A stretch of DNA of 64,000 bases from Prorocentrum cordatum (lineage: Eukaryota; Sar; Dinophyceae; Prorocentrales; Prorocentraceae), in the NCBI GenBank assembly GCA_963575745.1, contig CAUYUJ010014266.1:62001-126000 (forward strand), in the 5' to 3' direction. The stretch's first letter is position 1; every line of letters starts with the position of its first letter. Shown piece by piece: positions 20,170 to 31,170 of this stretch. Both the position numbers and the translations under genes were made by a program. Under the pieces are notes generated by a model. That model worked only from the letters and a program-made list of their open reading frames with translations, ran no database searches and was not told the origin of the DNA.

Positions 20170-22990
20170 CACCAGTCACGACACCCACGGAGAGGATGGG
20201 AAGCGAGCGGAAGGCGCGGCGATAGAGTTCCTGGCCAGTCTTCAAAGTGATTGCCCTGGAACGCACGAGGGCCTGCAGACGGGATTGAAACTCGGAGACG
20301 CTGCGCGCTGCCACGACGAAGTCCGGCAGCAAATTGTAAATGCGCACAGCGCCAATAGCCGAGTGCAACAAAAAGTCCGGAGCGCAATACGGGGGCTCGA
20401 CAAGGTGGTGCCTGTGGCGCCTCGGAGCTCTAGCCGGCGCAGGACGCGCGTCGCTAACGAAAAACTTGCGAGGCCAACACCCGAAACAGCACGGTGAATT
20501 ACCCCAAGAATACTAATGTCCCGGCGTGTCGAGAGAGGGGCAAGGTTAAAGTGGAACAAAGCGTCCGTGCTCGAAATATTCAAACTACGTGAAAATCTAA
20601 TTAAAACCGCGTCCAAAGGAGAGAGGACAGAAGAAGAGGCGTGGTAGACAGCAGCCGTGCGATATTCAATGTACGACAAGATGTGAGCTTAGAAGAGACC
20701 AATGAGCTCAGCATCTGCGCGGAACCTCCGAGTACGGATTAGCCTGAGCACTTTCCACGAACAAGCGGAAACGCAGTCGTCCACGGCGCTGTGCATTAAA
20801 AGTTTTGGGTCGAAAAGAATACCCAAGAACTTAAAATGATCGCCGACGGGACGCGCACGAGAAAGCACGTGCAGGCTTTCCTTGCGCGCATCAAACTGCA
20901 CACGGTTTGCACGACCCCAAGCGTGGAGCGAAGCTTGACATTGACGAAGAATTGCTAGACAACGCTCGTCGGCTACATCAGCAGCCAGAGAACGCCATGC
21001 ATTTAAATCATCAACATAAACAACTTCTTCGGAAGCCTCGGCCCAGGTTGCCATGCAAGCGTCTGCAAAAAAAGTGTTCCACAGAGGCGGTCCGAAAATT
21101 GCCCCCTGGTGTACCATGTCTTCCATAGTGATTGGACGGGACAGTTGACCACCGACGACGACACGCGCCGTTCTCTGCCGGAGCCAACTTGCAAGAAGAG
21201 AGACAAGGCGCGGCGCCACTCCAGCAGAGGCGAGCTTCGCGCAAAGAGCGTCAGCGGAGACACGGTCGAAAGCTCCAGACACATCAGAACAATAGAGGAT
21301 AACGCGGAGGCCGAGAGAGAAGGAGTGACTCCAAGACAAAAGAAAATAAAGAACTACATCGCGAGCCCCGCGCTCCTGTCTGCACGCAAACTGCGCCGGC
21401 CCAAAAGCGCCGAGACGTTCCAGACGTGGAACAAACAGATCTCGAATCAGTCTCTCTGCCGCCTTCGAGAGCTGCGAAGTGAGGTGGAGTCCACGATAAT
21501 TATCCGGGTCGGAGAGCGCTTGGCGCTTGTGGAGCGGGAAAATCCAGTGCTCACACCGACAAGACGGCCAATGCGCCTGACCAACTATTTGTCGCACTAA
21601 GAGACAGAAAGGCAAGGCTAACTCGCGGCTGCAGGCTTTTAAAAAACGAAAGGGGGGGAGATCAGGACCACTGGAACTGTCGCTTCGTAAGTCAGACTGA
21701 ACAGCGCGAGCACAACGCAGCCGAACACGCAAGAATAAGGCATCGTCTTCTTCAATTAAGCGTGAAGAAAAAACTGTGAATTCATTGACCTCTGCCGGCG
21801 GCAAGCTCCACTTGCTTGAAAAACTCGCAGCAAAGAGCTCTGCTTTATCGGCACTGCTGATAGCCCAAGCTCCGCTGGAGCGTTTCAAAAAAGATCCACT
21901 GGAACAGGGGGAACGACTAAGCAAGGAATCGGAAACTTTCCACCAGTGCTTGCTTCCGCGGCGCCATCGTCTGAGCTTCGCCCGGGTGCGCACGACGTAA
22001 GCCTGGTGGGCAGCAAGCAAACCGTCGCTACAACGACGGCAAGCAGCTGGATAAAACTCAGTTCCGGCACTGTCAACTTTCTCCCGAACTAAACGTGCAC
22101 ATTCCTCTGTCAGCCAAGAATGGGAAGGGCGGAACGAAACGGATGAGCGGGGGATAAACTGACGCATCAAACTTAAAATGACATCAGTGAAACGTCGCGT
22201 TGCATCGTGTACTGACAGCTGAGAAATCCATCCCCAATCATGCTGCGCAATGGAACGCTTCAAAGAAGACCAACTGGCGCTGCCGTAGTGCCACACTTCT
22301 CGGGAGAAGGATTCCAAAGGGAGGGGCGGGGAGGAAAAACGAATCGACAAGCCACGATGGTCAGCAATTTCAGATACTTCTTCGACAGTCAAAAGAGTCA
22401 AAAGGCTTGGCAAATCAGTAAAAAATAAATCAAGGAGATACGCACCACGAGTTGGAGACCGCACTCGCTGGGATAACCCATGCTCGCTTGACCAGTTCTT
22501 CAAAAAGGTTCCCTCCGGGGTTACAGAATGGCTGAAACGCAGCCAGTGAAGGTGATGCACATTAAAATCTCCAAGCAAAATGCAACCAACGCACTGATCG
22601 TACAAATTATTAAACTCAGAAGCTAAAGCAGATAGGGAATCAACTTCCCCGTAACAAGGGTGGCGATAAATGCACACAATGACCACTGGGCCAGAAGCGC
22701 AATGCACCAGAATCCAACAGAGCTCGGCCGAAGGAGAATTAGGCAAAGGAGAACACACAGAAATGATAGAGTCAAGCGCAAAAATGGCTACACCTCCTGC
22801 TTGCTGACTGCTGTCGCACCGCGCGAGAATTCTGTATCCGGTAAGCGACGGAGTGCAAATGGAAGCGTCGAACCAAGTTTCAACAATGCAAACTAAATGA
22901 GGAGGAGAAGCAAAAAGAGACAGACGAGCAGAGAGCTCGCCAGAATGAGCATTGAAAGATCTTAAATTAATGTAAAAATGGTGAAATCAG
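20170..22990 (-). pseudogene. LINE G ORF2: near-intact endonuclease and reverse transcriptase
   Basis: The minus-strand frame is open from about 22990, where YINLRSFNAHSGELSARL and LVCIVETWFDASI form the first endonuclease blocks, to 20689. Counted from a GTG at 22758 the 689 codons contain GDFN (63-66), IADH (131-134), a pre-RT region with SHSWLTEECARLVREK and RRGSKHWWKVSDSLL, RT entry NYRGLHLTSQLSKAAERL, motif A CSDVSGAFDRV (Asp492), motif B QGAIFGPPLW (551-560) and YVDD (581-584). A TAA at about 20689-20691 replaces the Lys found in other copies (GLYKAHILSYIEYRT), and the same frame resumes with SYIEYRTAAVYHASSS. A frameshift near 20450 ends the C-terminal region. No start codon upstream of the endonuclease can be fixed. 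Probably a young copy. Confidence 0.85.
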
Positions 22991-23129
22991 CAACATCAAC
23001 GGACGGCGAAGCTGGGAGTTGCCACAGCCACCGTCCGGAGTGGAAGAATACCGAAAGGGCTCAAAAGAATCATGCAGGGTTGGCTGGGAGAGGGAGGGGC
23101 GAAACGGAGGCAGAGGGCACATCTGAGAT

Positions 23130-23286
23130 CCAGAAGTAAGGCGGTCTGAAACTTCCGGCCTAAGGCGGCTCGAAACTTCCGGCCTACGGCGGTTCGAAAC
23201 TTCCGGCCTAAGGCGGTATGAAAATTCCGGCCTAAGGCGGTTCGAAATTTCCGGCCAAAGGCGGTTCGAAACTTCCGGCCTGAGGC
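23130..23286 (-). repeat. 24-bp peptide-repeat array of LINE G (FRTALGRK)
   Basis: About six units with plus-strand core GGCCTAAGGCGGTTCGAAAC. In the minus frame shared with the endonuclease they read KFRTALGR, eight residues per unit. The Copia element lies in this array; remaining units are at 30317-30350. Confidence 0.9.
23282..23286. other. Copia target-site duplication, left
   Basis: GAGGC directly before the left LTR, repeated after the right LTR at 30315-30319. Five bp is the usual Copia duplication length. Confidence 0.9.
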
Positions 23287-23457
23287 TGACGCGGCGGCGC
23301 GCGCGGAGGAGGAGAGGAGAGGGGTTCCTTTACCTGCGCTCGGGACCGAAAGGGCTGCAGTGCAATGCAACATGCTTCTGATGCTACCCCTGCTACTGCT
23401 ACCTGCTCCTACCTACTACCCCCTACAATTACACAGATCATGCTATGGGTCTCAACG
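23287..23457 (-). repeat. Copia 3' LTR (171 bp)
   Basis: Plus-strand start TGACGCGGCGG, end GGGTCTCAACG. The mate at 30144-30314 has the same length and ends CAACA, so the inner end here lost its CA by one substitution. Confidence 0.9.
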
Positions 23458-23472
23458 CCCCTCCACTCTGCC
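23458..23472 (-). other. Polypurine tract of Copia element
   Basis: Minus strand GCAGAGTGGAGGGG immediately upstream of the 3' LTR, in the position where plus-strand DNA synthesis is primed. Confidence 0.6.
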
Positions 23473-24108
23473 GAGACCTTGCTGTCTGGTCAGAGCCTGT
23501 ACTTAGCATGACCTAGGCAAGCAGCGTCCTAAGAGTGCTCCCGGCCTCTCCGCGGAGTCAGGCTCCGCTGGGGTGGTCGGCTTGTGCAGGGCGGCTCCCG
23601 GAGCCGCGCTTCACTGTCAAAGTGGCGGATGCGCGATCCGCTCAGTGCCAGTCCCTGCCCTTCCGGCTCGCTCAGTGTCAAGAGAGAGTTGATCAGGCTC
23701 TAGCCTCCTGTAGACACCTCCTCATCTGTCAAGTCCATGAGCAGATGGCCCGCTAAATCCATAGACGGGGCTTCGTTTCAGTAACTGTGTACACAAGTCG
23801 TACTGTTTGTTTACTCACTGCGTACCCGTACCCCTTGCACGGACATACGGCGTGCTCACGGCACACTCCACCCGGCAGCTCCTAGCAGCCAGGCTTGCCA
23901 GCACCCGCTGGCGTAGCGCATGTATGGGGAGTCCACCACCATAGCCATGCGCGTTGGTATTGTGGGATTGTGGCATGCTTCTGCTGCCTTCCCGGTCGCC
24001 GCGCTGCCGGCTAGGCGTGCGCAGCGTCCTCGTGTGCGGACTCAAGCCCCGCTGTTGGTCGCGGACTCAGGGTCCACTGCTTGGTGTTGCTTGCGGACTC
24101 ACGGCCCA
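23473..24108. other. Copia 3' non-coding region
   Basis: Between the RNase H stop and the polypurine tract I see no domain. Open frames here are short and not conserved in type. Confidence 0.5.
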
Positions 24109-26060
24109 CTACCTGCACGGGTTCAGCATCGCCAGAAACGACGCAACCCTGCCTGAGCTCAAGCCCTTCCTCCTTTCGCTCCTCAAGGGCTCGTTCCTCC
24201 TCAGTGGCATCATGTCCACTAGCTGCTGTAGCCGAGCCTGTGCATGCGCCTTCGTACCAAGGTCTGCCCAGTTAACCTCCGCGTCAACTTTCTTCAGGTT
24301 GCCGCGGCTGTCACGGAAGAATGACTGCACCCAGAGGTCTTTCGCGGACAGGTGCCTCACCTTACCACTTCCTTGCCGGTTGCAGATCCCCCGCGCTGCT
24401 GACGAGTCGCTCAGCACATCTAGCTTGCACTCGCGGCCAACGAAAGATTCAATCACCTGGCTTGTCTGCACGCCCTGCGCTGCCCCTTTGATGATGGCAT
24501 AGAACTCTGCCTCCCCGCTCGAGAGGGCCAGGAGAGACTGTTCCGATACGCTTACATCAATCAAATGTTTCCCGAAGCTCTCGACCACACAACTCACGCT
24601 CTTCCTCGTCTCTCGGTCTGCTGCACAGTCTGAGTCGCAGTACTCCGTCAGAGATCAAGGCATTTTCTGGTAGTCGAAGAGCCACGCTTCTCCTGGGTGG
24701 TCCAACAGGTACCGGCTGCTGCGTGCCAGCCTCATCTGGTGAGTCTTGAGAACCGCCGTCATCCCCTCCATGATCCCAGAGGCTGCAAACTTGACCGTGG
24801 GCGTGTCCTCTGCGAGGTACTGTAGCGACCCCGCTCCTGTCCTGAAGAGCACCGCGTCGTCCCTCCCAAGGGGATCGTCGACGTCTCTGTCGCCCTTCCC
24901 GGTGTCTTTGGACGCCGGCGTGCTCACACCCTTGGACACTCCCGGTGCGAGGCCTTGGAGCTCGACGAGAACCGGACGTGGCCCAGCGGATCGTCCTCTT
25001 CAGGTGGCTTCCGGTCGCCGCCTGTCCGCCGAACTCCGGGGGGCCGATTCGAGGCAAGATCTTCACTTCGAAGTGCTTGCGCATGATGTTGTCTACCTGG
25101 TCTAACGAATCGCTCTCGCCTTCTGCAAGAAAATCGTCGCCGTGACAACCCATGGACACATCCAGTGCTCTGCGAAAGAATGTCATGGGAACAACAACAA
25201 CAACAAGTTCGAAACCTTCCGAAGCTAAAGCGTGGATCACGCACTGACCAAAGCGTTTCGAAGCTTCTCTCGTGCCATACATGGCTTTCAGCAACAACCA
25301 CGCGTATCCTTCTCTGCGGACGTCTGGTGGCGGGATGACTGCCGTCGCGCCGTCGCTGTCTGCGTGGAAGAAAGCAACCGAGACATCGTACACAGCCACG
25401 AGCCTAGACCATGACCCGTCCGCCCTCTGCTTGGACGCGGCCAACGACACAATGATCCGGAAGACTTTCACCGGAGGTGTGCTTTGTGTCACGTCCTCGC
25501 GCGCATACGTAATGACCTCTGTTGCTACCAGCCTGGCCCGCACCGCCTCCCGGTCTTCAGCTGTCGGTTTGGGTTCAAGCAGCCACTTCGAGTTCACAAC
25601 TTTCAGTTTTCTTTCTCTGGCTGTGGACCATGGGATGTCCCCCTTCACCTTGTAGGCTTCTATTTGGGTCATCTCGCGGATCTTACCCTCTAGCACTTTC
25701 TGGGGGTCCAGTTTAATGCCTGCTTTCGTGGAAAAGAAATCTTTGTCCCACTCCATCTGTGCAGGGCATACTTGTGGGACGCTGCTGTCGGCATCAGGTG
25801 CCGCTGCCAGAAAACACACGCACGTCCCAAAAGCAGCTGCCACTACAGCTGGCTCGTGGAGAATCGGCAGGCCAGCGACTAGCTGGGACCTCTTCGACTG
25901 GGAGTCCTCCTGTGGCTCCCCCTCCATTTCGACGTCGCGGGCGTCCTCCTGACCTACGCGTGCTTCCCCCATCTGCACGTCTGGCGGTGCAGCCTGGTGT
26001 TGCCCCTTCCACAGCTTGCTGGTGCTGTTGTTGTTGCTGTTGCTGGCTTGCGCGCGCACC
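24109..26060 (-). pseudogene. Copia pol, second part: reverse transcriptase and RNase H
   Basis: Minus strand. Counting codons from 26125, an acidic linker (DARDVEMEGEPQED) precedes the RT: MEWDKDFFSTKAGIKL, VVNSKWLLEPKPTAEDREAV, YDVSVAFFHAD (motif A, Asp247), LLKAMYGTREASKRF and CHGDDF (329-331 GDD). HGDD in place of the common YVDD is a feature of dinoflagellate Copia elements. Near 25000 the frame is lost with a short deletion; it resumes as SKGVSTPASKDTGKG and KFAASGIMEGMTAVLKTHQ (24939-24655), and after another change RNase H follows (24597-24109): ALSSGEAEFYAIIKG, DVLSDSSAARGICNRQGSG, KVRHLSAKDLWVQ, DLGTKAHAQARLQQL. The enzyme copies the element RNA and removes the RNA strand. Confidence 0.9.
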
Positions 26061-28031
26061 GCCTGGCGGTGCAGCAGCAGGAGGCGGGTGTGCTTGAGCA
26101 GCGTGCGCTGCTGGCTGTGCGGCATCAGGTGCCGCTACACGTTGTACGGCATCAGGTGCCGCTGCTGGCTGCGCGGCATCAAGTGCCGCTGGTTGCGTTT
26201 CCTGCCTCCGTTTCGCGACGTCTTCCTTTTCAGCTCCTACGAGCTTGCCGAACCTCTCGCGGCACTCAGCTGCGCGCCTCGCCTCACCTGGCGCACGACA
26301 GCCAGGGCAACCGGGTGTTTTGCCGAGGCGGATGATCCGGTCGAGGGTGATGTACACCTCACGGGGCTTGACCTCCATGACTCCTGGGGGCACCGGGGCC
26401 CAAGGAGAGCCGACGAATCGGTCAAGCAGCTGCGCGTCCCACCTGTCCTTCTCTGGCCTCCTCCATATCGACCTGCACAACAGCACTCCCTTGGCAGTGC
26501 CAACCAAGTGCTCGTCTGATCGCATGGATTTCCCGAGCCAGACACCAAGGTGCCAGCGGTCGCCCGCTTTGCCCACTTCGCTAAGAGGACTCTTGTGGTA
26601 GACGCACTCCCCGAACTCGACAATCTCGCCGTTGTATGGCTTGCCACGCAGGCGCTCGCACGGCGTCTTGCCGTCTGCCTCGACGAGAAAACGGACGATA
26701 AGCCAACTCGAGTGTCTCACAAGCCAAGGCTGCACCTTGTGGCTGAGTGGGAACGCCTGCTTGTAGACGGACTCCAGCCTGTGCTTCACGGCCCTGTACT
26801 CCTTCTCAACCTCGTAATTGCTGCGCTCAATCAGCCCTGCGCTCTGACTACTGCCCTTCGGGGCGTTCACCTTCGTGACAGTATGTCCGGAAGGCCGGGT
26901 TTCCAGAAACTTGTCGCACAGCTTGTTGATAGCGCTCTCGCCATCACAACATGCAATCAAGTTTGTCCTGCCTGCGAAGCGCACTCCTTCATGGGCGATT
27001 GCCAATGCATAGTCGTCGTCACCCTTCTGGTTGACCATGCCTGAAAACGGGGCGCCGGACTTCGCGTCCAGCACGTTCAACACAGCGTACATCTCCTTCT
27101 CCACCGCCTTCTGCGTGAGGAAAAGGTAATCCATGCACACTTTCGGCGTTGCTCCGTCGGGGGCCTGCTGGAGCTGCCGGTGGGGGTCTTCGGCGGCCTT
27201 GCCTGCGACGCAGCTTTCACACCACGACCTGAACGGCAGATGGGTTAGCTGGTGCGCGTCCCATTCCGCCTTGCTCACAGTTGGTGGTATGGCTTTTGCT
27301 CGCGGCGCCCGTGGATCCTCCGAGTCTGGCATCAGCGCGGGCGGCCGTTGGTCAGGCAGCGCGGGGTCTGGGCGCATAGCGCCGGACGCGCTCGAGGACG
27401 ACCCTCCTTGTTGCACGTTCGGCCTCGGGGCCTCCCCTTGCGCTGCTGGTTGCATGGCATCAGGTGCCGCTGGTTGTTGTTCAGCCGGGGTGAACGTTTT
27501 CCTTGCTGCCTTCGCTGTGCAGAGCGGCCTCGCCTCTTCCTGCCCTGTCGCCCCCCGCACTTCCAGCCAGTACACCCCCCTATCCTTTACCATGTCCAAT
27601 CCGCTCGATTGGCGCACGGCTTCCTTGAGGTGCTCGGCGTGGTCTGGCCCTATGATACGCTGTACCCCAGGGCCGCATACCAGCCAGTTGCCTTGCTCGG
27701 TCGACTCTGACGCCGAGACGACAGCCTTGTCGCTGTCACTGTACCGCAAGACAACGCCACTGCCGTCCTTTGCCTGGAAGCGAGACCTCTTCCCGTCCGA
27801 AAAGTTCACTTCTTCCCCCGTCGCCGTCGTCAGCGCGGTTGGTTTGACAGAGCTGTCCGGCTCTGCCCGGGGGTCAAAACCAGCCGGACACACGGACCTG
27901 CCAGCACCTGTGTCGACCATGACTCTCTGAGGCATGGGGGCCAGCATTTCGCCGGAGTCGCTCGGTGAGCATAATGGCATCAAGTACCCATGCTGCACCT
28001 CCTCCTGCCCGATCTGCATGAGACCAGCCAC
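25794..28031 (-). pseudogene. Copia pol, first part: protease and integrase
   Basis: 745 codons on the minus strand. Residues 39-43 are VDTGA, the catalytic triad block of an aspartic protease. Residues 253-274 contain KAEWDAHQLTHLPFRSWC with His260, His264, Cys271 and Cys274, the zinc-binding HHCC module. The integrase core shows Asp301 (MDYLFL), Asp363 (CCDGESAI) and Glu402 (SAGLIERSN), so the DDE triad is complete. GKTPCERLRGKPYNGE and DRWHLGVWLGKS follow as in the C-terminal part of Copia integrases. From about residue 665 a poly-Gln run (26060-26020) shifts the frame; the true continuation is the RT frame. Integrase joins the DNA copy to the target. Confidence 0.9.
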
Positions 28032-28049
28032 CGGTTGCGCCGTAGGCGG

Positions 28050-29869
28050 GGGTCCTGTACCGCCCTGCTGCGCGGCCTCAGGGGCCGCTGCCAGCCTAGC
28101 CTGGTTGTCCCTCGCCTTCTTCCTGCACTCCGCGGCGATGTGCCCCTTCTTGTGGCAGTAGAAGCACTCCTTCTCCTTGTTGGCTTCCGTGGATCGCCTC
28201 CTTTTCCTTCCCCCTTCCTACCTTTACCTTCACCTTTACCCTTACCATCCCCTTCTTGCCCTTTCCTCTTTGTGGCATGGCGCCTAGCTCCATAGGTTTG
28301 GGCTGGGAGTTCAGGTACTGCGTGGTTCGCGCCATGTCGAGCAGCTCCTCCTTCATGGCGTTCCAAGTTTCCAACCTGCTTGCGTTCTTCACAAGGTGTT
28401 GTTGGACGTTGGTGTCCTGCATGTTGACCACCACCAGGCCAAACTTAAGATCTTCGTCGAAGACCTTTTTCGACTGCTGCTCGTACTCGCGGATCAGATG
28501 TTCAAACTGATCTAAGCTCTGCGGGATGTCCCCGCTGAACTTCGCGGTGAGTATCTTGATCAGGAGTCCCAGTCAAGGACCGACTGTCTCCATGCCTCCA
28601 GTCCCCATCCGGAGGACACGGTGGACATTTTGTCCTGGGCTGCTGACCGGAACAGCATTACCATCAAGTAATAAAGCTGCAAACTTAGTGACGCCTTCCA
28701 CGGCTGGTCAAGGTCTACGTTCCTGATCACCACCTCCGAAGCCTCCGCTTCGTCCAACAACGCCGGGTACTTTGTATCTATCGCTGCTAAGTAAGCTCGA
28801 CAGATAAAAGCCCTGTCGCTCCATTTTGCACGTTCCCCGTAGAACAGCTCTGGTTTGCCGACGAGGCGCGTGTCTACAGCAGGCTGAAGCTGCACGAGAG
28901 GCTGCGCTGGCTGCGCTGGCTGCGGCGCCGGCGCCGCCCTCAGCTGTTGAACAGTGGCAACGAGCTCACGGATCTGCTGGTCTTGCTGACGCAGCTGCTC
29001 CCGCATCTGATCTTCTACAGTCGCCATGGCGCCGCGTCCTGCCACCTGCACGATGGCCTGCTCCTCGAGCGAGAGCGGCGCCGCGCTGCTCGCTCCGGCG
29101 CTGCCGACGGTCGCGGCCACTGCGGGGCCGCTGACGGTGCACGACGGCTTGTGTCAGCCGCTGTGGCACCCCGGCGCTCGGGACAGCTTGGCTGCCCTCG
29201 CTCGGCCGCCTCGCGCTGCCGCCGGGGCGCGACGGACGGCCTGGGGCGGCTTGGAGCAGCCGCTGAGCTCGCAGCGCCGCGCTGCGAGTGGCCCGGTGGC
29301 GCCCCGTCGGTGTCCTGGAGACGCTGCTCGCGCCAACCCTTGCTGTCCTCTAGTTCAGCAAGCGCGCAGGAGATCACCTCCAGCTCCTCGAGCAAGCGGC
29401 TGAGCTCCCGCTGTTCGCGGTCGTCGGCCTCTCCGGCGTCCTGTCGCGCCTGGAGTTCCTGTCGCCTGTCCAGGAGCGGCTTGGCCTTCTCGAAAAGCTC
29501 GTCGCCGTCCAACAGCAGCAACTCGAGGGCGCGACTGTGGCTGTTGTCGAACCACTCGCGCTTACTGGCACACAACGCCCGCTGGCGGCCAGGCTCAGGA
29601 TCGACTCCGCGAGTCTGCCCGGAGCTGTCGGTGACCAGCTTCGGCGCCTCGCCTGCGACCTTCCGCCTGTAGGGTTCCCAGAGAGCCTCCAAGTGCTCGC
29701 GGCGCTCGGTCGCTGTCGGGAGCACGTCCAAGGTCAGACCTAGAGACTCCCTCTGCCTGGCGCCCAGCTCGTTGCACAAACCCTCTCTGAGTGCAGGGTC
29801 CTTGTGCTTCAGCCGGAGTCTGAGCTTCCGCCGGCTCGTCCGCAGCTCGTGGGACTCCTTGCTCCTCAC
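28050..29869 (-). pseudogene. Copia gag with CCHC zinc knuckle
   Basis: Minus strand. A first frame (29869-29015) gives a charged, Glu/Arg/Leu-rich, probably coiled-coil protein (RQELQARQDAGEADDREQRE). An overlapping frame (29120-28560) holds the capsid-like part: EDQMREQLRQQDQQIRELVA, LVGKPELFYGERAKWSDRAF and SLQLYYLMVMLFRSAAQDK. After a shift, 28434 onward reads VNMQDTNVQQHLVKNASRL and KPMELGAMPQRGKGKKG, and in a further frame at about 28165-28125 CFYCHKKGHIAAEC, a Cx2Cx4Hx4C zinc knuckle. Gag packages element RNA. Two to three frame changes; the first could reflect separate gag segments or a frameshift, the rest look like decay. Confidence 0.75.
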
Positions 29870-30124
29870 TCATCTGTTGTTGGGGTTTCCCTGACCCCGT
29901 GCTGGTCTCAGCGTGACCGGCTGTGGAAGGCTCTCGTGACCCCCGGACGGCGGGCCCCGCGCCGGCGGGCTGGGCGCTCCCCGGGCGGCCCTGGGGGAGC
30001 GGGAGGGGCGGGCGGTCCGCCGAGGTGGTGGCCCAGGAGGCGGCCTGGGTCTGGGCGGTGCTGCCCCCGCACCGGGGGCGGGCTCAGGGCCCACTGGGGA
30101 AGCGGCCTGGCGGGCCGTTCTCAG

Positions 30125-30143
30125 CAGCCACGCTCCGCTGCCA
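30125..30143 (-). other. Primer-binding site of Copia element
   Basis: Minus strand directly after the 5' LTR: TGGCAGCGGAGCGTGG. It starts with TGG, complementary to the CCA end of a tRNA, and resembles the complement of initiator Met tRNA 3' ends (TGGTAGCAGAG type) with substitutions. Confidence 0.6.
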
Positions 30144-30314
30144 TGACGCGGCGGCGCGCGCAGAGGAGGAGAGGAGAGGGGTCCCTTCACCTGCGCTCGG
30201 AACCGAAAGGGCTGCAGTGCAATGCAACATGCTTCTGATGCTACCCCTGCTACTGCTACCTGCTCCTACCTACTACCCCCTACAATTACACAGATCATGC
30301 TATGGGTCTCAACA
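30144..30314 (-). repeat. Copia 5' LTR (171 bp)
   Basis: Plus-strand TGACGCGGCGG to GGGTCTCAACA, so TG...CA ends are intact. Same length as the left LTR with a few substitutions. Confidence 0.95.
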
Positions 30315-31170
30315 GAGGCGGTTCGAAAACTCCGGCCTAAGGCGGTTCGAAATTTCGGGAGTAAGAGAATTCGCGACCGTCTCATCTGCAATCGGACGCA
30401 AACAATGCTCAGTGAAACGCCGAAGAAATGAAGAACTAGAACGAGGACCACGCCTCCGGAATCGACGCGAAGGGGGCCGCACACAACTCACAGCGTGAGG
30501 GGCAGCAGAGCACGCGGGAGAAAAGGACGAAGAAGGAGACTGTGAACAAAACTGTGCGCGACCCCGTGCTTCCTAGGGTAAACGGAGGTGCGCAAACTCG
30601 CCAGTGAAACCACCGCGTAAATCACCGTCATTCTGGATGAAAACAGAATTTTCGTCAATGGTGACTTTCCGCATCTTCCAATCAGCATGGACACTGCGAC
30701 CACGTAGAATACTATCTGTCTTGATCATGTCTGTTGCTTTTCGAAGGGCCCAATCACGAGAAGCATTGACCTTCGTCTTTGCTGACTATAAAATAATGGC
30801 ACCGCCACTCGTAGTCGGAAACGTTTTTCCTTCACCACCAGCACTTCTGAGAAAGGAAGTGGCCGGGTGTAGAAATGTCCGACATGAAAGGAAATCTGGC
30901 TGTCAATGGACTTGATCAAATCGCTAATATATGCCACTCTCTGGTTCAAATGGCTTGCGGTAAAGCCCACGAAAGCAATCTGTCTCTTGGCTGGTGGATC
31001 CATAGCGTTCAATAAATTAAGCTGTTCCTTGCCGAGACCCGGCGTGGAGGAACCAGAAGTCTCCAATGATTGAACACGGCCACGGCCAACTTCTTCGGAG
31101 GCGATGCCTTGGGAGGAGACTTTATTGAATGAGCAGCTCGACGATCGGCATGGCGACCGAGAGCATTCCA
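30315..31170 (-). mobile_element. LINE G, 5' part with ORF1 remnant (right side of Copia)
   Basis: After the second GAGGC the LINE G array resumes (30317-30350), followed by a region like LINE E 18100-18220 (AAAACTGTGCGCGACC) and ORF1 pieces on the minus strand (31171-30725): SLETSGSSTPGLGKEQLNLL, MDPPAKRQIAFVGFTASHLNQRV (RNP2-like IAFVGF) and a basic segment VVKEKRFRLRVAV. The RNA-binding role is inferred. The 5' end is not preserved; near 31171 it joins a fragment of a C/I-family LINE, and this junction is part of a tandem duplication. Confidence 0.7.

Larger units (their letters stand above)
19937..23286 (-). mobile_element. LINE G, ORF2 part (continues beyond Copia at 30315)
   Basis: A minus-strand LINE starting at its 3' end (ATATAGAAC followed by seven A, about 19943-19937) inside LINE D ORF1. 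It contains a short 3' UTR, a C-terminal region (20679-20170), a near-intact ORF2 (22990-20689) and a 24-bp peptide-repeat array (23140-23286). The array is interrupted by the Copia element; the same repeats (GGCGGTTCGAAA) resume at 30317 next to the second target duplication and lead to ORF1 remnants up to about 31170. B is its nearest relative. Confidence 0.85.
23287..30314 (-). mobile_element. Complete Ty1/copia-type LTR retrotransposon
   Basis: A 7,028-bp element on the minus strand inserted in the peptide-repeat array of LINE G. It has two 171-bp LTRs, a GAGGC 5-bp target duplication, a primer-binding site next to the 5' LTR, a purine tract next to the 3' LTR, gag with a CCHC zinc knuckle, and pol in the order protease, integrase, RT, RNase H, which defines Copia. 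The LTRs differ at only a handful of positions, so the insertion is rather recent. Frame breaks between gag and pol, in a poly-Gln tract and after the RT make this copy probably inactive. Confidence 0.95.

Noticed and set aside
23287-30314. Retrovirus with an envelope gene
   Set aside because: Pol order is integrase before RT (Copia), and no envelope-like frame lies between RNase H and the 3' LTR.
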